The position numbers and the translations under genes were made by a program. The notes beneath the pieces were generated by a model that was given only the letters and a program-made list of their open reading frames with translations, did not search any database and was not told the DNA's origin. DNA of 64,000 bases, taken from NCBI RefSeq assembly GCF_900110375.1, contig NZ_FODN01000001.1, positions 372,001 through 436,000 of the forward strand. The letters run 5' to 3'. Positions 46,156-54,964 of this stretch are shown here, in pieces; the stretch's first letter is position 1; each line of letters begins with the position of its first letter. The stretch comes from Flavobacterium sinopsychrotolerans (lineage in GTDB: Bacteria > Bacteroidota > Bacteroidia > Flavobacteriales > Flavobacteriaceae).

Positions 46156-47544
46156 ATGCAGATTAAGAAAAAAATTACCTTTACCTATATTGCGCTTTCA
46201 ACCCTCAGCACACTTTTATTGAGTTTGGTGGTTTTCTTTTTGTTCAAACAAAATAACCAATATCATTTTTTGAAAAGGCTACAGGATCGGGCCAAAATAG
46301 TAGCATCGATTCATTATCAAAATGATCCTGTAAAAACCCGTTATTTTAAAGAATTCAAAGCCAACGGACTGGAAGAACTGATTGATGAACAAGACTTTGT
46401 TCTTAAAGTCAACGGAAAAAATACATTTGAATACAACACCAATCTTAATTTACCGGCTGATTTCTATACAAAAGTGATGGCCGTTGGTTCTAATTGGCTG
46501 GAGGATGACAACCGTTATTTTTATGCTCAGACTTTTACTGAATCCAATCAAAAATATATTGTAATCATTACTGCAATAGACCGCAGGGGAAATGTGAGTA
46601 GTACTTATATCATCCAAATTCTCTTTTTTGGAGGATTGGCTTTTATACTATTGGCTTATTTTCTTGGTAGATTTCTAGCGAGAAGAGTGATAAATCCAGT
46701 GGCTAGAATTACGGACCAGGTAAAAATAATAAGCGCATCAAACTTACACAACAGACTACCCGAGACCAACAGCACTGATGAAATTGGCGATTTGACAAAG
46801 ACCTTTAACAACATGCTGGACCGACTGGAAACCTCATTTGAAATCCAGGCAAATTTCATCAACAACGCCTCTCATGAGCTAAAAACACCCGTAACAACCA
46901 TAATTGCCGAAGCAGAAATCATGCTTTTGAAAGAAAGAAATGTTGCGGATTACATCTCCTCTTTAGAAAACATTCACAGCCAGGCATCTCGTCTGGGTGA
47001 TCTTACTGAAAGTCTTTTGAAACTAACTCAAACCGGTTATGACGGAAAAAAACAATTATTAGACATTGTCCGGATTGATGAACTCCTAATGGAAGTAAAA
47101 TCAGATATTGATAAAATTTATCCCAATAACAGAGTCACGATAAAGTTCATGAAATTTCCAAGTGACCCGGCTTTATTGGAAATTCCTTGTAACAAATCCT
47201 TATTAGAACTTTCGTTGAATAATATCATTGCCAATGGTGTAAAATATTCGGATAACCAAACCGTCTTTGTTACTTTATCCGTCAACAATTCAATCATCAA
47301 AATTTCTATTACTGACATTGGAATTGGTATTCCTGCAGAAGACATTCCGCATCTTTACGAACCTTTCTTTCGAGGCAAGAAAGCATCAAAATACAATGGA
47401 TATGGATTAGGGCTTCCTCTTGCCATGAAAATAATCAGGATGCACAATGGAGAACTTCAAATACAATCTGAACCCGACAAAGGCACTATTGTAAATATTA
47501 CTTTTAATACCCCCAACATTAGAAATTCTAATGTGAATTCTTAG
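46156..47544 (+). CDS. sensor histidine kinase
   Basis: 462 residues. Transmembrane segments near 9-29 and 151-171 flank a periplasmic sensor region; a HAMP domain (about 172-225) leads to the HisKA phosphoacceptor helix with His240 in NASHELKTPVTT, and the catalytic domain has DIGIGIPAEDIPHLYEPF and YGYGLGLPLA. This is a membrane kinase of the HPK1 class, working with the response regulator gene in the same operon. The signal is unknown. Confidence 0.93.
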   Translation: MQIKKKITFTYIALSTLSTLLLSLVVFFLFKQNNQYHFLKRLQDRAKIVASIHYQNDPVKTRYFKEFKANGLEELIDEQDFVLKVNGKNTFEYNTNLNLPADFYTKVMAVGSNWLEDDNRYFYAQTFTESNQKYIVIITAIDRRGNVSSTYIIQILFFGGLAFILLAYFLGRFLARRVINPVARITDQVKIISASNLHNRLPETNSTDEIGDLTKTFNNMLDRLETSFEIQANFINNASHELKTPVTTIIAEAEIMLLKERNVADYISSLENIHSQASRLGDLTESLLKLTQTGYDGKKQLLDIVRIDELLMEVKSDIDKIYPNNRVTIKFMKFPSDPALLEIPCNKSLLELSLNNIIANGVKYSDNQTVFVTLSVNNSIIKISITDIGIGIPAEDIPHLYEPFFRGKKASKYNGYGLGLPLAMKIIRMHNGELQIQSEPDKGTIVNITFNTPNIRNSNVNS

Positions 47545-47620
47545 AATATTCTAATTTTAATTTAAGGTTGCTATAAACTGGGTACTGTTATTTTGTATGT
47601 ATAAATAAAATTTAATACAT

Positions 47621-48328
47621 ATGAAAAATATCCTAATACCTACGACATTACAAAGCGACACATTCAATGCGGTAAAAACTGCTATAAAATCATCAAATGG
47701 CACTCCGTCTCAGCTCATATTGATGCTGCTTGCAGATATTCCTGATACTTTTTCTTCTGCCAGTTTACTAAGAAACATTAATCAAGGTTTAAGCGCTACG
47801 CAAGAAAATGTTTTGGAGATGTGTCGAAAAATCACTTTAGAATCTGAAAATTGCAGCTTAAAAATTCACCATCAATATGGTATTTCTTCTCCCGTTTTTA
47901 AAAATCTAATGGAGCATTTTGCAATCGGACTAACAATTATTACTCCTTCTTTTAAATCTTCAAAAAAGAAAATCAACACGTATTGTGTTCAAATTATTTC
48001 TAACAGTAAATGTCCAATTCTACATACAAACACAAACTTCGACCAAGACATATTCAGGCAAGCATTGTATATTAAAAATTCAGATTCAAGCCTTCATGCA
48101 GAAGATTTACAAGCTTATGTTAATACACTTTTTTCTTTGAAAATTGTAAGTGAAAGCAAAACGAACGAAAGTGAACCTTTTTTGAGCGATACGATTTCTA
48201 AAAACAACATCAACATCTTAATTGAAACCAGAAAACCAAAGAAATTAAAACTGTTAAAGAAAGAAAAAGCAGCACTCAACGAGTTGTTAGGCTTACCAGT
48301 TCTTTCGTTATACGAAGAGATTTCCTAA
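47621..48328 (+). CDS. universal-stress-protein-like protein
   Basis: 235 residues. The start MKNILIPTTLQSDTFNAVKTAI and the later LTIITPSFKS look like the strand-helix beginning and alpha/beta core of UspA domains, but the ATP-binding G2xG9xGST pattern is not clear. The second half diverges and could be a decayed second Usp domain. Cytoplasmic. It lies after the two-component genes and before the bestrophin; a stress role is plausible but not proven. Confidence 0.6.
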   Translation: MKNILIPTTLQSDTFNAVKTAIKSSNGTPSQLILMLLADIPDTFSSASLLRNINQGLSATQENVLEMCRKITLESENCSLKIHHQYGISSPVFKNLMEHFAIGLTIITPSFKSSKKKINTYCVQIISNSKCPILHTNTNFDQDIFRQALYIKNSDSSLHAEDLQAYVNTLFSLKIVSESKTNESEPFLSDTISKNNINILIETRKPKKLKLLKKEKAALNELLGLPVLSLYEEIS

Positions 48329-48367
48329 GAAAACCAACTGATTGTTTCAAATTTTAATCCAAAGTAT

Positions 48368-49318
48368 ATGTTACTAAATAAAAAAATTCCCATGAAATAT
48401 GTACTGGGTAAAATAAGAACCGAATTGACATTAGTCATTCTGTTTTGTATTTCCTTTCAAATATTTCATTACTTCTTCGAGACTATATCAATCAATATTC
48501 CTATTGCGATTCCTACAATAATTGGAACCATTATTTCATTATTACTGGCATTCAAATCGAACCAAGCTTACGACCGCTGGTGGGAAGCAAGAATAATTTG
48601 GGGTTCTATTGTCAACGATTCCAGAACACTATTACGCCAAATTATTGTTTTTTATAATGACCCCGATTTTTCAGTTCAGGCAAACGATTTTAAAGAACAA
48701 TTTGCAAAGAGACAAGCTGCATGGTGCTACAGTCTTGGACAATCACTCCGAGAAAAAGATCCTTTAAAACCAATAAAAGATTTACTGGATGAAGATGAAT
48801 TTCGGTTTGTAAAAAAACACAAACATGTTCCCAACGCTATTTTATTGTTACATGCCAAAGATTTAAAAAAAGCGCTCAATACGAATAAAATTAACGTTTA
48901 CCAACAGGTAGAAATCGACAATACATTATCCCGATTGTGTGATTCGATGGGTAAATGTGAGCGTATAAAAAATACCATTTTCCCAACAACTTACAGCATG
49001 TATATTAGATTTGCTCTGTGTTTGTTTATAATTCTATTGCCTTTTGGCTTGATAAATAATATTGGTTGGCTTCAAATTCCATTGGTGACAACCATTGCCG
49101 TTGCTTTTTTCCTGATCGAAAAAATGGCCATTCATTTGCAGGATCCATTTGAAAACAGACCTACAGATACTCCTGTAAGTGCTATTTCGAATACAATTGA
49201 AAAAAACCTTATGCAAATGGTTAACGAATATCGAGATGAATTTGATGAAAAAGTGCCTGTTTATGAATCAAAAGCACATCATATACAACCTTTAAACAAT
49301 GCTTATTTCGTTCTTTAG
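48368..49318 (+). CDS. bestrophin-family (UPF0187) ion channel
   Basis: 316 residues. Four hydrophobic segments (about 17-37, 41-60, 220-240 and 243-260) and the bestrophin motifs AFKSNQAYDRWWEARIIWGSIVNDSR and HLQDPFENRPTDTPVSAIS. Bacterial members form pentameric channels in the inner membrane, carrying chloride or sodium. Starts 39 bases after the Usp-like gene; ends at a terminator. Confidence 0.88.
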   Translation: MLLNKKIPMKYVLGKIRTELTLVILFCISFQIFHYFFETISINIPIAIPTIIGTIISLLLAFKSNQAYDRWWEARIIWGSIVNDSRTLLRQIIVFYNDPDFSVQANDFKEQFAKRQAAWCYSLGQSLREKDPLKPIKDLLDEDEFRFVKKHKHVPNAILLLHAKDLKKALNTNKINVYQQVEIDNTLSRLCDSMGKCERIKNTIFPTTYSMYIRFALCLFIILLPFGLINNIGWLQIPLVTTIAVAFFLIEKMAIHLQDPFENRPTDTPVSAISNTIEKNLMQMVNEYRDEFDEKVPVYESKAHHIQPLNNAYFVL

Positions 49319-49333
49319 TTTTTGATTTTGGTG

Positions 49334-49368
49334 AAAATCCACTCATTAATTTGAGTGGATTTTTTTTG
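49334..49368 (+). terminator. terminator of the bestrophin gene
   Basis: Stem AAAATCCACTCA / TGAGTGGATTTT with a T run. Confidence 0.85.
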
Positions 49369-49454
49369 GATTGAATGTAGTATTTTATAAATGAATCATC
49401 CTTTCAATAGCAAAAGGAAGCCAAACAGATAGTTTCAAATACCGCAAAAAATAG

Positions 49455-49462
49455 TATTTTTG
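49455..49462 (+). promoter_or_regulatory. -7 box of fabD
   Basis: TATTTTTG fits TAnnTTTG; TTTC 18 bases upstream (49433-49436) may serve as the -33 element. The box lies 58 bases before the fabD ATG. Confidence 0.55.
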
Positions 49463-49520
49463 CAGTCCGATTGAAATTCATTTTTCAATCTTTACATTTT
49501 TCACTCTTTAAAATAAACAC

Positions 49521-50396
49521 ATGAAAGCATACGTATTTCCAGGTCAAGGCGCACAATTCACAGGAATGGGTAAAGACTTATATGAAAATTCTGTTCTTGC
49601 AAAAGAATTATTCGAAAAATCCAATGAAATTTTAGGTTTCCGCATTACAGACATCATGTTTGAAGGAACAGCCGAGGAATTGAAAGAAACCAAAGTGACG
49701 CAACCAGCCGTTTTCTTGCATTCGGTGATTTTGGCAAAAACATTAGGTGAGGATTTCAAACCAGAAATGGTAGCGGGACATTCATTGGGTGAATTTTCAG
49801 CTTTAGTAGCTAATGGTGCTTTGTCTTTTGAAGATGGATTAAAATTAGTTTCACAAAGAGCTTTGGCAATGCAAAAAGCTTGCGAAATAAAACCATCTAC
49901 AATGGCAGCCGTTTTAGGATTGGCTGACAATATTGTGGAGGAAGTTTGTGCTTCGATTGACGGAATTGTAGTGGCTGCAAATTATAACTGCCCGGGACAA
50001 TTAGTAATTTCAGGGGAAACATCAGCAGTAGAAAAAGCGTGTGAAGCGATGAAAGCCGCTGGTGCAAAACGTGCATTATTATTACCTGTTGGTGGTGCTT
50101 TTCACTCACCAATGATGGAGCCGGCTCGTGAAGAACTGGCGGCAGCTATTGAAGCAACTACTTTCTCTACTCCTATTTGTCCGGTGTACCAAAATGTAAC
50201 AGCAAGTGCAGTTTCAGATCCAAGCGAAATCAAGAAAAATTTAATTATCCAATTGACAGCACCTGTAAAATGGACGCAATCGGTTCAACAAATGATTGCT
50301 GACGGTGCTACTTTATTTACTGAAGTTGGTCCGGGAAAAGTTTTAGCCGGATTGATTGGAAAAATTGATAAAGAAGCAGCGACAGCAAATGCTTAA
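49521..50396 (+). CDS. fabD: malonyl-CoA:ACP transacylase
   Basis: 291 residues. Transfers malonyl from CoA to acyl carrier protein at the start of fatty acid synthesis. Ser88 in GHSLGEF is the nucleophile; the partner histidine sits in GGAFHSPMM near residue 200, and FPGQGAQFTGMG opens the protein. The TEVGPGKVLAGLI end is typical. Followed by its own terminator. Confidence 0.95.
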   Translation: MKAYVFPGQGAQFTGMGKDLYENSVLAKELFEKSNEILGFRITDIMFEGTAEELKETKVTQPAVFLHSVILAKTLGEDFKPEMVAGHSLGEFSALVANGALSFEDGLKLVSQRALAMQKACEIKPSTMAAVLGLADNIVEEVCASIDGIVVAANYNCPGQLVISGETSAVEKACEAMKAAGAKRALLLPVGGAFHSPMMEPAREELAAAIEATTFSTPICPVYQNVTASAVSDPSEIKKNLIIQLTAPVKWTQSVQQMIADGATLFTEVGPGKVLAGLIGKIDKEAATANA

Positions 50397-50437
50397 TTAA
50401 CGCTATTTTACAATTTACAAAATCAATAAATATACAG

Positions 50438-50470
50438 TCCTCATAAACTTTCATTTATGAGGATTTTTTT
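50438..50470 (+). terminator. terminator of fabD
   Basis: Stem TCCTCATAAA / TTTATGAGGA with a 6-base loop and an 8-base T run. Confidence 0.85.
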
Positions 50471-50522
50471 TATCTTTATACTAACAAGTACAAGTCGATA
50501 ATAATTATTTAAAATAAACAAA

Positions 50523-50774
50523 ATGAAAAAAACACTTTTAGGATTAGTATGTATTGCAGCTTTGATGACTTCTTGCAAAAAAGAAACAAAAGATGAAGTA
50601 AAAGAGGCTACTGAAGCAGTTGGTAATGAAATGGAAGAAGCTATAGATACAGCAGCTGTAAAAGTTGATGCTGCAGCTGATTCAACAAAGGTTAAAGCTG
50701 GAGAAGTTCTTGAGAAAGGAGCTCAGAAAATGGATGAAGCTGCTGAAAAATTGAAAGAAGCAGAAAAAAAATAA
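50523..50774 (+). CDS. small Ala/Glu/Lys-rich lipoprotein
   Basis: 83 residues. Lipoprotein signal ending in MTSC (Cys18), then a single long amphipathic helix of Ala, Glu and Lys heptad-like units (KEATEAVGNEMEEAIDTAAV, KAGEVLEKGAQKMDEAAEKL). It may be an abundant lipid-anchored helix at the envelope. Similar in design to the lipoprotein at 57333. Function unknown; ends at a shared terminator with galE. Confidence 0.75.
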   Translation: MKKTLLGLVCIAALMTSCKKETKDEVKEATEAVGNEMEEAIDTAAVKVDAAADSTKVKAGEVLEKGAQKMDEAAEKLKEAEKK

Positions 50775-50780
50775 TTCATA

Positions 50781-50812
50781 AAAAAGGGCTATCGTTTGAC
50801 AGCCCTTTTTTT
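50781..50812. terminator. bidirectional terminator between small lipoprotein gene and galE
   Basis: Stem AAAAAGGGCT / AGCCCTTTTT with a 10-base loop, T runs on both sides. Confidence 0.85.
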
Positions 50813-51824
50813 ATTTTCTAATCTTCTGTTCCCATTTCCAGGCACTGGCCATCGCTTCTTCAAGCGTTGATTGTGCTTTCCATCCTAAAACATCGTTAGC
50901 TTTATCGGTATTGGCGTAAGCCGAAGTGATATCACCTTCTCTTCTTCCTACAATTTTGTAAGGCAATTTTTTACCGCTCACTTTTTCGAAAGTATGTATC
51001 ACTTCTAAAACAGAGCTTCCTGTTCCGGTTCCCAGATTAAAAATTTCTACTTTGGAAGTGTTTTTTTTATTCAATAAGCGTTGCAAAGCGATTACATGGG
51101 CTTTCGCCAAATCGACTACGTGAATATAATCGCGTATTGCTGTACCATCTGGAGTAGGGTAATCATCTCCATAAACCGAAAGCTCTTTTCGCAATCCAAA
51201 ACCAGTTTGCGTAATAAACGGCACTAAATTTTGAGGAACTCCAATAGGCAATTCTCCTATTTCAGTGGATGGATGCGCCCCTATTGGATTAAAATAACGC
51301 AACAAAATAGCATTAATATTGGTTACCTTGACAGTATCAGTAATGATTTCCTCCCCTATTTGTTTAGTGTTCCCATAAGGTGACATCGCCGTTTGAATCG
51401 AAGCATTTTCTGTAATTGGCATGGTTTCAGCCTGACCATAAACCGTACAAGACGAACTGAAAATAAAATTCGCTTCCGGTTTTTGCTGCAATTCCTGCAA
51501 AATATAAACTAACGCATTAATATTATTTTCATAATACAACAACGGATTTTCTACGCTTTCACCCACTGCTTTCGAAGCAGCAAAATGAATAACACCTGAA
51601 ATATCGTGATGTCTTTTGAAAAAATCCTGAACTTTATCCTTTTCGCGCAAATCTAACTTTTCGAAAGCCGGAACTTTTCCCGTAATATTCTGAATTCCGT
51701 CTAAGACATCTAATGTAGTGTTTGATAAATTATCTACAACAATAACTTCATATCCTTCATTTTGCAATTCAACTACGGTATGAGATCCTATAAAACCCAA
51801 ACCTCCTGTAACTAGTATTTTCAT
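50811..51824 (-). CDS. galE: UDP-glucose 4-epimerase
   Basis: 338 residues of the extended short-chain dehydrogenase family. NAD-binding GGLGFIG at 7-13; catalytic Tyr150 and Lys154 (SPYGNTKQ) with the SSSCTVYG serine ahead. Interconverts UDP-glucose and UDP-galactose for surface polysaccharide. The start ATG 51824 gives the classical MKILVTGG; the frame extends to 51851 without a supporting motif. Lies downstream of the DegT gene on the same strand, but a terminator separates them. Confidence 0.94.
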   Translation of the reverse strand: MKILVTGGLGFIGSHTVVELQNEGYEVIVVDNLSNTTLDVLDGIQNITGKVPAFEKLDLREKDKVQDFFKRHHDISGVIHFAASKAVGESVENPLLYYENNINALVYILQELQQKPEANFIFSSSCTVYGQAETMPITENASIQTAMSPYGNTKQIGEEIITDTVKVTNINAILLRYFNPIGAHPSTEIGELPIGVPQNLVPFITQTGFGLRKELSVYGDDYPTPDGTAIRDYIHVVDLAKAHVIALQRLLNKKNTSKVEIFNLGTGTGSSVLEVIHTFEKVSGKKLPYKIVGRREGDITSAYANTDKANDVLGWKAQSTLEEAMASAWKWEQKIRK

Positions 51825-51878
51825 AGTTCCCTTTTTTAGATTCAGACGCAAAATAGCATCTTATTAATATTCTTTATA

Positions 51879-51905
51879 AAAAAAGACGCGATGAATCGCG
51901 TCTTT
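51879..51905 (-). terminator. terminator of the DegT-family gene
   Basis: Stem AAAGACGCGAT / ATCGCGTCTTT with a 2-base loop and, on the minus strand, a T run. It lies between the DegT gene and galE. Confidence 0.8.
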
Positions 51906-51908
51906 CCA

Positions 51909-53039
51909 TTATTTCAAAAATTCTAAAACGCTATCTGTGATAAATTTAATTTGTTCGTCATCTAATTCGGTATGCATCGGCAATGAAAGTACTTCCGTCA
52001 CTAATTGATTGGTTACCGGAAAATCTTCTTCTTTGTAACGGGAATCAGCGTATGCTTTTTGCGAATGCAACGGAATTGGGTAATATATGGCACAGGGAAT
52101 TCCTTTGTCCAGTAAGTGTTGCATTAAACCGTTTCTGTCAGCATCAATGATTCGCAATGTATATTGATGAAAAACATGGCAATCACAAATATCACAAATA
52201 CTTGGTGCTATTATATTTTTATGCCCTTCAAAAGCAGTTGAATATTTTCTGGCTGCATCTTGTCTGGCTTTACTATACTCATCTAATAAAGGTAATTTAG
52301 CGTTCAAAACGGCTGCCTGAACACTATCTAAACGAGAATTTACACCTACAACATCATGGTGGTATCGCTCGTACATTCCGTGATTTACAATTCCGCGAAG
52401 TTTGTGCGCCAAAGCATCATCATTCGTAAAAATTGCTCCTCCATCTCCATAACAGCCAAGATTTTTGGAAGGAAAAAATGAAGTTGCCCCTACGTGACCA
52501 ATAGTTCCCGCTTTCTTTTTAGTCCCATCCGAAAATTTACAGTTGGCACCAATCGCTTGCGCATTATCTTCAATTACATATAAGTTATATTCTTTGGCGA
52601 TAGCCATAATAGCTTCCATATTGGCGGCACGGCCAAACAAATGTACTGGAACAATTGCTTTTGTTTTTGGCGTAATCGCTTTTTTGATTCCTTCAATAGA
52701 AATATTCATGTTGAACAAATCCACATCTACTAAAACGGGTGTCAATTGTAATAAAGCAATCACTTCCACCGTTGCAGCAAAAGTAAAATCGGCTGTGATT
52801 ACTTCATCTCCGGGTTTCAAATCCAGTCCCATCATCGCAATTTGCAACGCATCGGTTCCATTTGCACAAGGAATTACGTGTTTTACGTCAAGATATTCTT
52901 CTAATGATTTTTGAAATTGATGAACTTGCGGTCCATTAATATAGGTATTAGTGTCTAAAACTTCCTGAATAGAAATGTTAACCGTATCTTTTATTTTTTC
53001 ATATTGACTTTTTAAGTCAACCATTTGGATTTTTTTCAT
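51909..53039 (-). CDS. DegT/DnrJ/EryC1/StrS-family aminotransferase
   Basis: 376 residues. PLP enzyme of the sugar aminotransferase class: the PLP lysine is Lys192 in GATSFFPSKNLGCYGDGG, with EDNAQAIGA upstream and VNSRLDSVQAAVLNAKL after. It makes nucleotide-linked amino sugars for lipopolysaccharide or O-antigen. Next to galE and near waaA, which supports a surface-glycan role. The exact sugar is not readable. Confidence 0.92.
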   Translation of the reverse strand: MKKIQMVDLKSQYEKIKDTVNISIQEVLDTNTYINGPQVHQFQKSLEEYLDVKHVIPCANGTDALQIAMMGLDLKPGDEVITADFTFAATVEVIALLQLTPVLVDVDLFNMNISIEGIKKAITPKTKAIVPVHLFGRAANMEAIMAIAKEYNLYVIEDNAQAIGANCKFSDGTKKKAGTIGHVGATSFFPSKNLGCYGDGGAIFTNDDALAHKLRGIVNHGMYERYHHDVVGVNSRLDSVQAAVLNAKLPLLDEYSKARQDAARKYSTAFEGHKNIIAPSICDICDCHVFHQYTLRIIDADRNGLMQHLLDKGIPCAIYYPIPLHSQKAYADSRYKEEDFPVTNQLVTEVLSLPMHTELDDEQIKFITDSVLEFLK

Positions 53040-53263
53040 TGCAATTTTTGTTTAATGTTCGAAAGATTACCGTTTTTTAATACAGTAAATACTTTCTTAA
53101 AACGAAGAACAAAAATAGTTATTTATGAATTGAAACCAATACAACCGACAGGAAAAAAGATAATATTCCAATGAAATAAAAAGAGAGTTCCCTATACCAA
53201 AATTTAAATAATGTTGCAGAAGAAATTAAAATAAAGAAAACGTATTTTAGCCCAAAAATTTAA

Positions 53264-54502
53264 ATGATGCTTTCATTATATAACTTAATCGTTCATTTTG
53301 CTGGTTTTTTATTAAAAATCATGGCGCTTTTCAGTCCAAAAATGAAACTTTTTGTGGATGGCAGGAAAGTAGTTTTTCCTGTTTTAGAACAAAAAATAAA
53401 AGCTATTGACAAAACCATTTGGTTTCATGCCGCTTCCTTGGGCGAATACGAACAAGGTTTACCTGTGATTGAAAAGATAAAAGAGCAATTTCCTTTGCAC
53501 AAAATCGTGGTTACTTTTTTCTCTCCTTCGGGTTATGAAGTTCGTAAAAACAATACTGTTGCTGATGTAACGGTTTATTTGCCTTTAGATACTAAGAAAA
53601 ATGCACAACAATTTCTACAACTTGTTCATCCGGATTTAGTGTTTTTTATCAAATATGAATATTGGCCCAATTATTTATTTGAACTCAAAAAATCAAATAC
53701 TAAAACCTATTTAATTTCTGGGATTCTTAGACCAAATCAACTCTTTTTCAAATGGTACGGCGGTTTTTATAGAGACGCGCTAGATGCGTTCACTTACTTT
53801 TTTGTTCAAAATGAGACTTCTAAAAAACTACTGCAGCAGTTAGGCAAAACAAATGTTGCAGTTTCTGGTGACACCCGTTTCGACCGAGTGGCCACAATTT
53901 TAAAAAAAGACAATTCACTGAATTTTATTTCTGATTTTAAAGACAACACACTCACTATTGTCGTGGGAAGTTCGTGGCCAAAAGATGAAGATTTAGTAGT
54001 GAATTTTATTAATTCGAATACTTTCGATGTCAAGTTTATTATTGCGCCACATAATATTAAGGAAGACCAAATTCAACAGTTAAAAAATAGCATTACCAAA
54101 AAAACTGTTTTATTTTCTGAAAAAGAAGGAAAGCAATTGGCTGATTTCGATGTTTTCATTATTGACACCATTGGAATTTTGACAAAGATCTACAGTTATG
54201 CAGATATTGCTTATGTGGGTGGCGGTTTCGGGAATCCTGGAGTTCACAATGTATTAGAACCGGCAACTTTTGGCGTTCCAATCGTTATTGGCCCCAACTA
54301 TTCGCATTTTGCAGAAGCAATTGCACTCGTCAACATGGATGCCTGTGTTTCTGTTAACAATCAAAAAGAATTGAACGAAGCTCTAGAAAACCTGATACAC
54401 AATGACGACATCCGAAATGAAAAAGGACACATGTGTAGCACTTTTGTACAAATGAACAAAGGTGCTACTGCCATCATTTTAAAAAATATTCTGAATGATT
54501 GA
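53264..54502 (+). CDS. waaA: 3-deoxy-D-manno-octulosonic acid (Kdo) transferase
   Basis: 412 residues. GT30 glycosyltransferase linking Kdo to lipid A on the inner face of the inner membrane. Features: an N-terminal hydrophobic anchor, the active-site region WFHAASLGEYEQGLPVI, KYEYWPNYLFEL, ISGILRPNQLFFKWYGGFY, and VGGGFGNPGVHNVLEPATFGVPIVIGPNY near the end. A family call with high confidence. Ends overlapping a GNAT gene by 8 bases. Confidence 0.94.
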   Translation: MMLSLYNLIVHFAGFLLKIMALFSPKMKLFVDGRKVVFPVLEQKIKAIDKTIWFHAASLGEYEQGLPVIEKIKEQFPLHKIVVTFFSPSGYEVRKNNTVADVTVYLPLDTKKNAQQFLQLVHPDLVFFIKYEYWPNYLFELKKSNTKTYLISGILRPNQLFFKWYGGFYRDALDAFTYFFVQNETSKKLLQQLGKTNVAVSGDTRFDRVATILKKDNSLNFISDFKDNTLTIVVGSSWPKDEDLVVNFINSNTFDVKFIIAPHNIKEDQIQQLKNSITKKTVLFSEKEGKQLADFDVFIIDTIGILTKIYSYADIAYVGGGFGNPGVHNVLEPATFGVPIVIGPNYSHFAEAIALVNMDACVSVNNQKELNEALENLIHNDDIRNEKGHMCSTFVQMNKGATAIILKNILND

Positions 54503-54941
54503 ATTTAAACCTCTTACCGCTCCTGATATCGAAACCATCGTCTCCATGATGCAGGAATTTTATGCCATCGATAGTTATCCCATTTCCGTTGATGTTTCTA
54601 AAGCTTTATTTCAAGAATTTATTTCCAATGAAAATCTAGGAAAAGCTTGGCTCATTTTTTCTGACAATGAAATTGTAGGCTATATTATTTTGACCATTAT
54701 TTTTAGTTTTGAATACCAAGGAAAAATTGCTTTTTTAGACGAATTATATATCACTGAAAAAGCTCGGGGAAAAGGAATTGGTAACGAAGTCATTACATTT
54801 ATTAAAACCGAAAGTCATAAGCTATCTTTAAAACTGATTTATCTGGAAGTAGAACCGCACAATAAAAAAGCACAAAAATTGTATCTTGCCAACGGTTTTG
54901 AATCGCACAAAAGGCAATTGATGCAGTACAAAATCAAATAA
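54495..54941 (+). CDS. GNAT-family N-acetyltransferase
   Basis: 148 residues. The acetyl-CoA binding loop is visible in YITEKARGKGIGNEVI (V/Q-x-x-R/G-x-G-x-G/A pattern RGKGIG), with LEVEPHNKKAQKLYLANGFES as the C-terminal strand and helix. Substrate unknown. It overlaps waaA by 8 bases, so probably co-translated, but a lipopolysaccharide role is only a suggestion from position. Confidence 0.88.
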   Translation: MIEFKPLTAPDIETIVSMMQEFYAIDSYPISVDVSKALFQEFISNENLGKAWLIFSDNEIVGYIILTIIFSFEYQGKIAFLDELYITEKARGKGIGNEVITFIKTESHKLSLKLIYLEVEPHNKKAQKLYLANGFESHKRQLMQYKIK

Positions 54942-54964
54942 AATTACACTCTAAATTTAATACC

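Noticed and set aside
49544..49930. A 128-codon frame antisense to fabD
   Set aside because: fabD carries GHSLGEF and full-length homology, so the opposite frame is a shadow.
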